NCBI RefSeq assembly: GCF_031755915.1
Contig: NC_083381.1
Location: 1,934,501 to 1,998,500, forward strand
Source: Ziziphus jujuba
Lineage: Eukaryota > Streptophyta > Magnoliopsida > Rosales > Rhamnaceae
Direction of reading: 5' to 3'
Length of the DNA stretch: 64,000 nucleotides
The notes below the pieces were generated by a model. That model ran no database searches. It was given only the letters and a program-made list of their open reading frames with translations, and was not told the origin of the DNA. Positions 12,315 through 24,459 of the stretch are shown piece after piece. The position numbers were made by a program, and so were the translations under genes. The first letter of the stretch is position 1. Each line of letters opens with the position of its first letter.

Positions 12315-13533
12315 ATGGCATCTTCTGGTAATGATTCTAATAATGATTCTAAATATAATAAGAAGTACTTTTGGATATGGTAGTTGCAAGAATAGCATTG
12401 ACTATAGACTATTTTATTAAATATTATGCTAAAAAACCATGTAGGGCATCTCCTCATATGGGATGAAAGTTTGTGATGGAGATACTAAATGATCATGATG
12501 ATACGTGTCACAAACAATTTAGAATGGAAAAACATGTATTTATGAAATTATGTAAATTTTTGAAACAGTGGAAAAAATATAAATTTAATAGAAACAGTAG
12601 CTATCTTTTAATAATTTTAGGCCATGGACTTGGTAATAGAATGCTTCAAGTTCATAAGACCTAGTGATCCACAATTTAGAGCAGTTTCAAAAAAAAACAA
12701 ATTCAGGATGATAAAAGATATTGGCAATATTTTAAGAATTGTATTAGAGCAACTGAAGGGTGACACATACCAGTTGTGGTTCCTAGAGCAAAGCAAATAC
12801 CATATATTGGAAGGAAAGGCACTCCTACACAAAATGTGATGGCCACGTGTGATTTTAATATGTGCTTTACATTTGCATGGGCTAGATGGAAGGACACTGC
12901 TCATTATAAACGTATTTGCTTGGAGGCTCTTCATACATTATATTTTCCTCATCCACCAAGAGGTTTTTGAATTAAAAAATTGTTATTTATATTTTGAATT
13001 ATGTTTTCATATCTAATTTATTTATTTATTTATTATTATGTTTTGAAAAAATTATTTATTTTGATTGTTTTTCTTTAAGGTAGGTAAATATTATTTAGTA
13101 GATGTTGGATATCCTCATATGAATGGTTATTTAGGACCATATAAAGGTGAGCGATATTATCTTCCTGCTTTTAGACGTGCTGGTCTTTCAAGGGAAAAGA
13201 AAGAAGTATTTAATCATGCACATTCATTGTTAAGGTGCACGATTGAAAGAACTTTTGATGTTTGGAAAAATGGATGGAGAATATTGCATTAAATGCCAAG
13301 TTTTACTTTTGAAAAGCAAGTAAAAATTCTAATTGCTTTAGTGGTTCTACATAACTTTATAAGGATTCATTCTAGTAAAGATCATGAATTGAGCCTTTAT
13401 GACAATGATGAGAAACTACTGCCTATAGGAGAATAAATGAATGGAGATGAAAAAGTTGTTGAAGCAAATAATTATAGTGTTCTATATGAACATAATATAA
13501 ATGATGAGTGTGATCGTATAGCAAATTTTCTTA
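12315..13533 (+). pseudogene. PIF/Harbinger transposase relic, broken DDE
   Basis: This is a DDE-type transposase of the PIF/Harbinger superfamily. Recognisable blocks are FRMEKHVFMKLC, LGHGLGNR, IRPSDPQFR, HIPVVVPRAKQIPYIGRKG with NVMATCDFNMCFTFAWARW, then after a short AT-rich gap VDVGYPHMNGYLGPYKGERY, KEVFNHAHSLLR.TIERTF and LHNFIR. The block around the first catalytic Asp (canonical DGTH) reads Glu-Gly-stop-His, so both the Asp and the Thr codons are lost. The second Asp (VDVGY) and the Glu (KEVFNHAH) remain. About 20 residues between LGHGLGNR and IRPSDPQFR are deleted. The AT-rich gap (about 12970-13080) could be an intron or an insertion. The element is dead. Confidence 0.85.
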
Positions 13534-13537
13534 TGTT

Positions 13538-13539
<2 letters not shown>

Positions 13540-13571
<32 letters not shown>

Positions 13572-15950
13572 TTAGGTTGTATAACTTAAAGAATTTATGA
13601 AAAACTAATATGATACGCATTTATTTTGTTTCTCTTATTGCGCTCTTTAGATATGAAAGGGTCAAAATATGTTATATGATGATGAGTTAAAATATATTTT
13701 CAAAACCATATAAATAAAACCTAATCAATAAATTTAAAATAATACAAATCATAAACAACTCTTTTTACCAAATTAATTTTACCAATGTTAGGTTTTATAG
13801 ATGATGCATTTTTCTAATATATATTGTTCACAAAAGAAAATTATGAGATTATTATAATAAAAAATAATGTTGTAAACTTTTAAGTCGAAAGCACTTTTAA
13901 GTTATGTTGCCAAACACTCAATTTAATATTCATAGCATTTTTTTAATTGTCAACCAAACAATTAACATCTTCTTCAAAAAAACTCTTTTTGAAAAAGATC
14001 TACTGATAAAAGCTTTACTTCAAAAGATCAATTCAAAACAGCTTTACCAAATAGACGCTGAAAATATCCTCTTAGTGTACTAACAAATGTTTATTATTTA
14101 GTTTCAGATAGATCTGGTAACCATAAGGAGTTTCTTTAGTGGTTTATGCTTTGAGTCAATCAAATCGCAATATTTATCTCGTTTTGATCTTATACCAACA
14201 ATTTTTTCAAATCGTTTTTTCATTTTTACTTTTATTTTTTTTGCTAAACTATTTATCAAATCGTAAGTTTTGGGGTTTGCATCATTGATCTACCCATTTG
14301 ACAAGTGAAAATTGGGTAGAAGTTTGAAATTCCTTGAAAAATTGGAATTTTATTGTGTTCGAATAATTTCAACAATATATAAATAGTGGGTCTCATATAT
14401 ATATATATATATATATATTGTTTTAATAGTAGGTGTCATATATATATATATATATATATTTAATCATTTGCAATAACTTCAACCATCAAGTGTCTCGAAC
14501 TCATGATCTCCCAGTTATTGATGCCAGCAGCTTACCAATTAAGCTAAATTCACTTGATCATTGAAAATTAATTCTTATAATCTGTGAACGTATAGTGGAA
14601 AGTGATTTTCCCTATAATAATAAAAAAAAAACTGATTTTATTTATTTAAGATAATCTAACACCAAATTTTAAAACACAAATTAATTTAATTTGTCGTAAG
14701 TACTAATTTTCAATTAGTAACCAAACACTAAAAAAACATTGTTCTTGGTAGATGCAAATGAACATTAATGGTGATTAAATTGGAGGATTCATTTTGATTG
14801 GACATAAACCCATCTAATAGTGGGTAAATGGATGGTTAATGGGGATAGTAAAAGATTTTAACTGGTGAAATCAGTTACAAAAATGATAGGTAAATGAATA
14901 ATTAATGGGTATGGTAAACGGTTTTCACGTTTTATGTAGTTTATTTTTAATATTTCTCTCTCAAAGTTTGGAACTATTGACTTCATGAGTTAATAACTTG
15001 ATGTAATGTCATTATAGATACAATCGACACATATTTAAAGCATATAGCCCAATTTTAAAAAGTAAGGATCTCGACCTATAGTTGAGATTTATAGTTAAGA
15101 TCTGAATCGTCTTTCACCTCCAAACATACTAGGTTTTCTAGATTTTCAATATTTTTCTTATTTAAACAATAGGGTTATTGGTATGGTTGCCCATCAACCT
15201 TTACCCTCATTTACATTTTGCCTCCCAACTTTTTTTGTTTTTTTGGCACTTTATCCTCTAACCTCTGATTCTGTTTGCACCATTGGGATAAAACCTATTT
15301 TTCATTCATAATCTATTAAAAATTCATGTGCATGTCACATGCAAGTCTTCTGAACCCTAATTTCATTGTCTTCAACCTTGTTTTCGCCTAAAAATTCCTT
15401 TTATATCATCTGCAATATAACTGGCCTTATGAATGGTTCCATATTATAGGAATTCAGTATACTTGGGTTCATATCTAGATCTTGACTTCATATTCATAAA
15501 AAAAGATCCAGAGACATAAGGAACAATAAAAGGAAATAACTTAAGTACAAGGTGGATGAAATTATGCAAAATTGCTTGGGTTTGGTGATCTTGGTGGACA
15601 TCCTTGTTTGCTGTTGAAGAGTACTTAATTCATTCAAGCAGTGATGAAAATATTGATATCGATAAAAATATCAAGGGTATGATTTTACGGAAATGTCAAT
15701 GGAAATGTCATGATTTTATGGAAATGTCAATGAGAATGTTGATATCAATGGAAATATCGATAAAATTACGGAAACTATAAATTTTTAATTTAGAATACAG
15801 ATTTTGACGTATGAGATAATTAATATAGTAGTAAAATAATATAAAAATATAATAATTAGAATACAATAATAATAAAATAGTCCATAAATACTACAAATTA
15901 TTATAAGTGAATAAAATATAATATTAGTTAGCACCAAAATATAGAATAAT
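13540..15950. other. Gene-free region with TA tracts
   Basis: It holds (TA)n tracts at about 13541-13570, 14396-14418 and 14438-14460. The stretch 13880-14060 (caaacactca ... ttaccaaatagacgctg) looks like the 3' subterminal part of the Harbinger element, but the matching 5' terminus was not found. At 15640-15780 short imperfect repeats of the type atatcgat-ggaaatatcga-taaaat occur, probably subterminal repeats of the adjacent hAT element. No host gene is visible. Confidence 0.45.
14481..14558 (-). repeat. tRNA-like / SINE-like fragment
   Basis: On the minus strand an A-box-like TAGCTTAATTGG (plus coordinates about 14534-14545) is followed about 40 bases later by a B-box-like AGTTCGAGACA (about 14491-14502), the spacing of internal RNA polymerase III promoters in tRNAs. 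Acceptor-stem pairing is not convincing, so this is more likely a tRNA-derived retroposon fragment than a functional tRNA. A (TA)n tract flanks it on the left. Confidence 0.4.
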
Positions 15951-16449
15951 TTAACAGATAATACTAAGATACAAGAAATTCTCCAAATTCATAATATAGT
16001 ATCGATACCAAAAAGAACTCCTTGGTTCTTTAAATTGATGATCATATCTTGATGTTTCGCGAGTATAACAATAGGCATTCCAACTGATTATATTAGAGAA
16101 ATTTTCCATGTAATTGTGGATGTGCCAAGTATATCTCTCTCTATCAATTCCAATCAACTGTCCAAGTCGAGGATAATGTGGATTTACCCAATGAGGGATA
16201 TAGCATTCATTTTGAGACATGGGATGATTAGAGATACCAACATCGTAATCATTGTGAGGATTATGTGATCTCATTTGACCAATTGGATATTGAGAACTAA
16301 CATGTGTATTTAAAGTCATTTCATCCAAAGAGTTAGAAAGATAATCTTCATCAAGTTGATTCATCACAGAAGTTCCATAGTGCCTTATTGAACTAGTGCT
16401 TGCTATTCGATCCCCATGATCAAAATCCTGTGTTGCATGTGTATATTAA
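15951..16449 (-). pseudogene. hAT transposase, C-terminal tail
   Basis: A 138-codon open frame (stop at 15951) continues upstream without a stop to the LTR edge, reading ATQDFDHGDRIASTS, then HYGTSVMNQLDEDYLSNSLDEM and a His/Tyr/Pro-rich tail. Similar HATQD.DHG tails occur after the dimerisation domain of plant hAT transposases, as far as I recall. It is separated from the rest of the coding region by the solo LTR. Confidence 0.5.
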
Positions 16450-19138
16450 TGTAACACCCCGTCCCGAACCATGTCGGAATTTTTGCACGTTGACCGAGGT
16501 TGACTGTTGACCGTTGACCGAAGGGGTCAAAAGTTGACTTTTTGATCCGGTTGGAATTCTAGGTTGACTGAGGTATTGTTACAAAGTACACGTTGGCACG
16601 AGTTCGTAGACTGGTAGCACGTTGAAAACGGAGCTACGGTTTGAAAGTTTTGAGTAAAACAAGTTGAGGTCCAAACTGTCCAAGGGGTGCCGGAGTTGAC
16701 TTTTTATTCATGCAAGGTTGAGCATTGACTCATGCATGGTTGTGAAGTGCTCATCGATACGAGTCCGTAGACTAGCGGCACGTCCGATTTGGACATGTGG
16801 TTTGAAAGTTATGGACCTATAAAGTTTTTCAAATACCGTATTATTTTAATATTATTTTTGAACGTATAACGATGTGCCACGTGTGATTTACTGAAGGTGA
16901 CCATGTGTCATCATGTTGAGAAGCCACATGTCAACCAGGTGTAAAAATCAAATTATTTTAATTATTATTTTAAATAATAATATTTTTATTTAATTATTTA
17001 ATTATTTTTATTTTCTTTTTCTTTTTCTTTTTCTTTTTCTTTTCCTTTTTCTTTTTCTTTTTCTTTTCTTTTCCCCACGTGGGAAAACACCTTTTTCTTT
17101 CTTTTTTTTTTTCTTTTTTTCTTTCTTTTCCTTTCCTTCTTCTTCCCCGAGTCGAGAGACAAAAACAAGCAGGAATTTTTTTCTCTCTTTCTCTCTCCTT
17201 TGACTCTCTCCCAGCCAGCCGACGCCGGACACGCCCAAATCGGGCTGGCGAAGTCGCGGCGGCGAGGTGAAATTTTTCCGGCGATTCTCACCGTTTTCGA
17301 CCAAACCAGCCCGTCCCATACCTCTATCCCACCATTTTCGACCCCTCTGAGTCCATTTCCGGGGTTAGTTTGCCCAAAATCCCCACCGTTTGAAAGATCC
17401 CTCAAGTTTAAAACCGGCCGAAGCTTCCCGACCAAATTCCGGCCACCTCCGGAGGAATTGGGGTCGATGGAGACCGGATTTGTGATCCTCGTTCCACGAG
17501 CTTCGATTCGGTATATAATTTGTCAATTTTGGTTAACGTTTGTGTTTGACCCCCCTGGTACCGGGTATTATTTACCCGATTAAAATATTAATTTATTTGA
17601 CTGTCTGTGAATTTTGTTCTAGGAGCACCGGTGAGTCGTGAAATTGATCCTGTGGTGGATCGTAGGTTAATTGCGTGCTCCAGGTGAGTGACCCACCTTC
17701 AAAAATTATTTTGGGCAATTAATTATATTTAATTGGTATTTAATTTGGTATTTAAATTATGCTCATGTGGTGTGATTTAATTATGGTTTTATTGTGGTTT
17801 AATTTATTTATTATGCATGAGCAAAGTGTATTTCGGTGGTATTTGTACGTGGTTTTCAGTATTGATTTTCCGGACATAATTGGGTTAAATATTTTACGAA
17901 AATATTGGTTTAAATTTTATAAATTTTGCCCGCGGTATTTTTATGGTTGCATCTCGTACTTCGAGAAAGTTGTGGTTTGTTGTTATCGCTGTTTCGTACC
18001 GGTTTGGTTAAATAAAAATATGTGGGATGGTGTTTTGTGAAAATTTGATATACTTCCCACGGTAATTTTGGAAAACGGTACGGTTGGTTATTAATGTTTA
18101 TTTTTAGACGCACTCATATAGTATTGGTGTTCTGGTGTATGGTGTATGGACACGTGGTAGTGCGCGGTTATTATGTGGTTTAGCACACGGTTATTACTTC
18201 ACCCGTGAGTTGCCATTGGACCGTGGGCAGGCAATGTTATTGTTGTGCACAGCCGCCCCCCTCCTTGGCCGGGTGATGGTTTCAGCAGCGGTACTGTCGG
18301 GACGCCGAAGTACTGGTTGCAGGTTTCTCTCTTTAACCCCCCCGCCAGTCGGTGCTCAGGACGCTGGGTATCGGAGGGCATCACCGGTATATGATGTGGT
18401 GCGTCGGTGTAAATTGCAAATAATGTTTTAAACCCCAAAGGTGTTCTAAAATTATTTATTATAATTTATTGCAGTTTATTTATATTTGGGGTATTTATTT
18501 ATTTATTTGTTGTTTGTTAAATTATTTGGTCCCTTGGTTTTCGGAAAGTACGAATATCGGGTTTTGTGAAAATGTTTTAAAAGGGGAACATTTCCAACGG
18601 AGTGAATAGTGAGGGTTTTGAGAGAAAGTATTACTTCAATTGTTTATTATTTATTTATTTAATTATTCGGTAGTGATTTATTAAATCCTTTTTTTTGATA
18701 TATTATTATTATTAAAGGTGTATAGTAGATAGGGTCACTCACTGAGATGATTAGCATCTCACACTCTGAAATTCCGTTCCCCTAGGTCCAGATTGGAGAC
18801 GTTGATTGTCCGGGGCGAGCCCAACGTCTCAGTTCGTTGCCGAAGGTTCAAGAAGTTTTCTTCCCTTTTTCCTCTCTCTCTTGTATTACTTCTTATCTGT
18901 CATTGTATAAATTTCACATGTTTCTGCTTAATGCTCTGTATACTGTTTTGGACGTGTAGTTGTTCTTTATTTATACACTGAGTTGCTGCTGTCGTTATTT
19001 GAAGTGCTAAAAATTTATGGTAAGTAAATCCCTTAGGGGAGGCTCTGCCGGATTTTCCGTTGGAGGGTCCGGTAGGGTTTCCCTGGGATCAGGGCTTGTC
19101 TAGGGTTCCGGGGAAGGAATTCTGTACAGGTCCTGACA
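16450..19138 (+). mobile_element. Solo LTR, gypsy-type, with 5 bp target duplication
   Basis: The element starts TGTAACACCCCGTCCCG and ends GGTCCTGACA, so it has the TG...CA termini of an LTR. It is flanked by a direct repeat ATTAA at 16445-16449 and 19139-19143, the 5 bp duplication made by LTR-retrotransposon integrases. There is no gag, pol, primer-binding site or second LTR inside, so it is a solo LTR left by recombination, unusually long at 2,689 bp. It is GC-rich relative to its surroundings, with a TTTTC-type pyrimidine run at 17008-17150. Predicted open frames in it (17200-17583, 18135-18431 and a Lys-rich antisense frame) carry no known domain. Confidence 0.85.
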
Positions 19139-21760
19139 ATTAATCTTCACCAATAAATGTGTTTAATGGTTGTTGGCTTAGTTCTCAATAATATGTTCTA
19201 CCCCCACCTCCACCTATATTATATTCTTCTCCTCCATTGCCACCATAACCATTACCTCCATCATCAGCATCATCATCATCATCAAGTTCATCGAAATCAT
19301 CATCATCATCATTTTCGTCCTCATACTCATTTAGTTAAGCATAACCGCCACCACATATTTCTACATGAGGACCGATTCGCCTAGTTGAAAGCCTTGTCAC
19401 TACTTCAAATGAATTATTTCCTCCACTATCACTGCTCATAACTTTTTCAGTAATAACATTGTCAACATTTATCCCTAATTGTGAAGCATGCATTGCAACC
19501 TCGAGGATCTGGATAGCCTTCATCATCATCTAAGTGTGAATTCTTAACCCATTGGATAATAAGATTATCTTCATCTTCACCAGGGTCAGCTCCAATTTTA
19601 AGAAGATCCAAATAAGCTGAATCTAATTGCAGTTGATTTGTTAATTTCATATCACGAATCCGCAATTTCATATTATAGTAGCAGAAAAATAGTTTCTAAA
19701 GTTTTTCATATGCAAGCCTGTTTCGTTGTTTTTTGTGTATTAAAGCAAATGGGGTCCAATTACGCTCGTATATAGATGATGGTCCAGTTTGTGACAAAAT
19801 ACACATTGCTAAGTTTCTAAGTGTTGGAGTGCTATTCCCATACATTATCCACCATTCAGCTGTATATTTCAATGTTATAAATCAAAATATATTAAATTTT
19901 AATAAATTTTTAAATATTAATAAAATTTTTAATATTTTGCACATGATTTTTTATAGTAATTAATTCAAATGCACATACCAGGTATCATTTCTGCTTGGAT
20001 CGCAACTAATGCACGATCACTAAACCCTTTTCATGCATCTTTAAAGCATATTATCTATATATAATAATGAAAAAAAAATTAAGAAACTTTATTAATTTGT
20101 TAGTTTGAAAAAAAAAAACAAAATCTTACTTCATTTCCAGATTGAGATGTACAATCCGAGTTTGGATCTAATACTGTAAAAACATTATGAACAGCTTAGA
20201 CAAGATCTGAATCAGTGTCAATTACTTCTTTATACTGAAATCGTGGATTCAGAAAGTATGCTACAAGATAATAATAAAAATTAAATCTAATATAGAAATT
20301 ATAAGACAAAATAATAATTAATAATAAGTAATTGACATAAAATTACCAGCTATAAGGAGAGGATGAAAAAGTGTATTGTTCCATCGAGCATCTATAATGT
20401 CCATAACCCACTGAGTTCCTTTTTGGTTGTTGATTGCATATCTCATTTTTGAAAATAATCATACAATATTGGCATCATAGGTATGAACTCAGCATCAATA
20501 ATTCGCAAAATATTATATATATTAACAACGTGAGAAATAGAATCCCAAAAATGATTATCAAGGATAAGTTTCTCTACTTCTTTACCTGCTTTTGTTTGAC
20601 TCAATTGATGCTCACTCCATGCATCCCTAGTAAAGACTTGTTTTAGAGAAGTTTTCTTTTTAAGGAGACTATTTAAAGCAATATAGTTTGTTGCAAACCT
20701 TGTTGTTCCTAGTCAAACTATGTCTCCTTTACATATATCTCGCATTAAAGAAAGTAACCAATTATGACAATAAATATAATTGGTTATCATTCTTGCACGC
20801 TGAATAATCCTTGCAATACTTTCGTGCTTTTCTATATCCTTAAATATAAGATCAATACAGTGTGCAACACATGGTGTCCAGTACAAGTTATATTGTATCA
20901 TCAATTTTTTACCAGCCTTTACGAATGCAGAGTCATTATCTATGACTACTTGCATAACATTGTTCTTGCCCACTTCATGGATAACATCCTCCAAAAGTTT
21001 ATATATATATTTATGTTTTTTGATTTTACTGAAGCATCAACTGACTTAAGAAACATTGATGACCATTACAATAGACCATAAAATTCAATATGGATAGTTT
21101 AGTTGGTCATATCCATCCAACGCACATAATTGTACAATCATATATCTCTCAGTTTTCTTTGAACTTTTCAATATATTTTTGCATCTCTTTATAATCCATA
21201 TCTAGAAAAAAATTTTAATTTCATATGAAGATGGAATATCAACTCCCATACCTGTCTGTTGAGTACAAACGATCATGTTTTTAAAATGATTTAATTTTGC
21301 CTTTGCAGGTGGAACATTATTATAAATAAAAATTTTGCTACTAGTCTTTTCAATGTTTCTTTAACAGCACCTTTTGTGAACACATCTTTTTTTATTTTTT
21401 TGTTTTGCACCGAATGACTTATATAATGAAGGTGTAGCTGGAAAAAATTGTTGAGATTGTTGTCTATGAATGAGCTTCCTTACACTTGTCACACGACGGA
21501 ACTGAGTTTATGCACCAGTTACAAATAACATTTTTAGGAAATATATATAAGACTTGTCACATTTGACCAATGTTGAAAGCTTGTTGGGTTTCTTCCATAA
21601 AAGCCATATCATCCTTTCCAAATTGATTGATATTGGCTACATCAGCAAGGCCAAAACTTGAGAACTTATCATGGATTTTAAAATATTTTTTGGCATGTCA
21701 GTCGTATTGACGCCGCTACTATCTTGAGCAATTTCACTGACCGACTAACAGCAATCTGGA
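19139..21760 (-). pseudogene. hAT transposase relic, main part (DUF659 family)
   Basis: Read right to left, recognisable blocks are: FKNMIVCTQQ.GMGVDIPSSYEIK with a following MDYKEMQKYIEKFKE and TIMC.GW (about 21290-21110); VIHEVGKNNVMQVVIDNDSAFVKAGKKLM and LYWTPCVAHCIDLIFKDI (20994-20800), the typical DUF659/hAT catalytic-region motif; FTRDAW...LSQTKAGKEVEKLILDNHFW and IDAEFIPMMPILYD (about 20640-20450); and an Asp/Gly-rich C-terminal tail from a (ATC)n tract near 19255-19320. Stops and AT-rich gaps interrupt it throughout. A BED zinc finger was not found. Confidence 0.75.
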
Positions 21761-22427
21761 TGCCATGATATAATTTATGTTACTATAGAAAAAAATCTAG
21801 TGGATCTGTTACTTGAAGAGGTATTCGACCAATATTATCTTTGACATCAGCTGCATGCGAATTATCGTGGACTTTATAGAAAAATAGTTTTGTACTCAAT
21901 ATCTTTAGTAAAAATTATTTGATAATTTAAGATCGATAAAAATATAAAATAGAAATATAATATATTAGTAATAAAAAAATAATGTTATATTTAGAAGTAG
22001 AAAACAAGCCAGGTTTAGAGAAGCACAACTAAAGACGCTATTTTAAATCCTTTATAGCCTTCCCTCGTGCAAGTTATGGCGGTCAACAAACACTTCAAGT
22101 TACGATCCCAAAACTCATAACCAAATCCATTCTGAACGCAATCACAGTTGCATAATAAACTAAGTCGCAATTACATGTTGTGTAAAGACTCAAGAAAACA
22201 AAACTAAAAAATCTGAAGGTAGAGATAATTTCGTAAAAATGGAATATTTTATGTATATTAGAATGCTAGAATATGTAGCCTTATATAGGCTTTCACATTT
22301 GTAACCTATGGTCATATATCAATTTGACAAATTAAACCAAAACAAAACCGGCCAATTAATATAATAATAAATTTTCAGTCATAAAATTTAAATTTAAATT
22401 TTAAAAATCTTTTAATTCCTACAATCT

Positions 22428-23294
22428 CCACAAAGAATTTTAAAATTAAAATGTATATATATATATATATATAAAATTTCGGACAATTTTCTACTATGCC
22501 ATAGATGTAGATGCCTTCCGTGCTTGAACCTTCACTTAGTGATGATAGTCTTCATTTGAAGAACCTGAGTGAACTATGTCTTAAACTCAGTCCTTTTGAT
22601 CAAACTTCTTACTATATTACATAGTATTAATATATAGGACTTGGTTTAGCCGGGTTAGCACAACTAATGGCCATTTGCTCATCTCTTGATTTTTCCATAA
22701 GAGTTTTAGATAACAACCCAATTCTCATGGTTGTGGCCTCATGATGGCTCTCACATAGGTGAATCTTCCAAGGGTATATGTGACTTATACCTAGCAAGAG
22801 TTTTCTTGCCTTGAGCTAATTCAAGGTTTATACATTTCTTTACATCATATTGTCAAAGCACTACCCACAGGGGTGAGTAGGATTATCACCTTTAGGATAT
22901 CTCCTCAAAAGTAGTACTTAACAAGTGATGGAATCTTGATTATTCCTACACATTGAAACTTATTCATGGGATCTCCAATCACAGAGGTTGGGTTACTTTC
23001 CTAAGTTTCTTATAGGCTTAGGTTCATCCCCTTCGATAATTTAACAATTTTCCCTGTAGAAAGACCTTTGGTCAATTGATTTGCTGTATTCTCCTGAGAT
23101 TTTACATATTCCAATGAGATAATGCTTCTACTCAAAAGACATTTCACTGATTTGTATTTTACTCTTATATATCTGTTCATTTTCTTATTAATATGAGATT
23201 GTCTAATTAAATCAATTATAAATTTGCAACCACAATGAATCGATATAGGAGGTATTAGTTTATCTACTTCTAATAAATTTGAAGATGCATTCTA
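22428..23294 (-). pseudogene. Ty1/copia 3' end: RNase H tail and untranslated region
   Basis: On the minus strand an open frame from about 23294 to the stop at 23010-23012 encodes the end of a copia polyprotein: PISIHCGCKFIIDLIRQ, NKKMNRYIRVKYKSVKCLLS, IISLEYVKSQENTANQLTKGLS and a final GMNLSL. This is the RNase H region near the polyprotein C-terminus. It is followed by a 3' region and by a purine-rich TTTGTGGAGATTG (plus about 22428-22440), a plausible polypurine tract before TGTAGGAATTAAAAG, which looks like an LTR start. The rest of the polyprotein is missing: the frame ends where the gypsy gag begins. Confidence 0.7.
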
Positions 23295-24440
23295 GACACG
23301 GTAGATCTAGACGTCAACAGGAGTTAGTACAGGGTGTGGGTGAGGCCACCTTGGGGGTTGAGCATATTGAGCAATTGTATAAGGCTATGGTGATTGGTAT
23401 GCATACCAACCCTTCGAGCCCTACAATTAAATAAGCTAGGGAGTTAGGTATGATAACAATATAGGGCACCACTGACTTTATAGTAGCTTTGTCTTGGTAA
23501 GTTGAGATTATGAAGAACCATAAGGAGGGTATGCGATGTCCTAATAAGGACAAGGTTAGGATTGATGGTTTTCTCTTAGAGGATAATGCTCGCACTTGGT
23601 GGATTGGTGAGCAAGAAGTGTGAGATTACATTTAGGAGTAGTTCAATGAGGCTTTTGATGTAAAGTTATGTCTTCTAGCCTATAGAAAGTCTAAGAGATT
23701 GTAGTTTGAGAAGTCAACTCTATTATTGCGTATGAGAAGAAATTCAGGGAGTTATCATAATTTGGCCATTTTATGATTCCAGATGACAAGCAAAGGTTTT
23801 TGAATGGGTTGAGTGAGCATATCATCACAGGTATTTTACGAGCTCATCATCTTACCTATCAGACTTTGTAAGAGACAGCCTTATAGTTTGAGGCACAAAT
23901 GGATTTAAGTGGGCCCCAACGACGACCTCTAAAAGGTACATTTTCAAGCATCTTTCCCAGGGGTTGTTTAAGAAAGGCAGTTTCAACTCAGGGACATCAG
24001 GTAGTAGAGGATTCAAAAGAGGCAGCCATAGTCTCAAAGAAGGTACATCTTAGAAAGGTGGCCACACTTAAGGTTCTAGACAATAGAGAGTGGATAGTGG
24101 CACTGGTCATGATTAGAAAGGTGATGACACTCAGCACTCTGGACAGTAAACAATGGGCATTGGAGATGGTCATTACTACAAACCTTCAGGCCAAGAAAGT
24201 TTTCGTACCAACAGCAGACTTTGAGGTCAATATCATATTGGACATTGTCAATGAGATAGAGTATGCTTCCTTTGTACATAGTGGAGACACTTTAGGAGGA
24301 TTGTCTCTATCTAGGACAAATTGAGGTAGGAGCCTCTTGACCTAATGCTTAGCTTCAACAGGTTAATGGTTACAAGGGACAAAATGCATAGGCAAATTAA
24401 ATTATAGGAGGATCCAACACTAGATAACAATCGTCCAACA
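23285..24440 (+). pseudogene. Ty3/gypsy gag relic
   Basis: Starting at an ATG at 23285 the plus strand encodes MHSRHGRSRRQQELVQGVGE, like the basic N-terminus of plant gypsy gag proteins. Then come GTTDFIVALSW, a spaced NKDKVRIDGFLLEDNARTWW (retrotransposon gag domain) and, with frameshifts, a region ending LQFEAQMDLSGPQ. Several in-frame stops occur (first near 23430). A longer open stretch at 23899-24324 is the decayed C-terminal part; no intact CCHC zinc knuckle is visible. No protease, reverse transcriptase or integrase follows: the LTR starts directly after, so pol has been deleted. Confidence 0.7.
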
Positions 24441-24459
24441 GGCAAAGGTGGAGTGTTTG

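Larger units (their letters stand above)
15951..21760 (-). mobile_element. hAT transposon relic (DUF659 type) with nested LTR
   Basis: A decayed hAT-superfamily transposon runs right to left. Its transposase blocks lie at about 19150-21760, and its C-terminal tail resumes at 15951-16449 after removal of the solo LTR (16450-19138). Joining the flanks across one copy of the ATTAA target duplication restores a continuous low-complexity C-terminal tail, which shows the LTR jumped into an already present hAT element. Terminal inverted repeats and the 8 bp target duplication of the hAT were not located, so the outer limits are approximate. Confidence 0.7.

Noticed and set aside
16998..17435. Lys/Arg/Glu-rich open frames on the minus strand
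   Set aside because: They come from a TTTTTC-type simple repeat inside the solo LTR; composition is low complexity.
19157..19384. His-rich plus-strand protein
   Set aside because: It is antisense to the Asp/Gly-rich tail of the hAT transposase, which is encoded by (ATC)n-like repeats.
23899..24324. 141-codon plus-strand frame as an independent gene
   Set aside because: It continues the gypsy gag relic and contains no intact domain.
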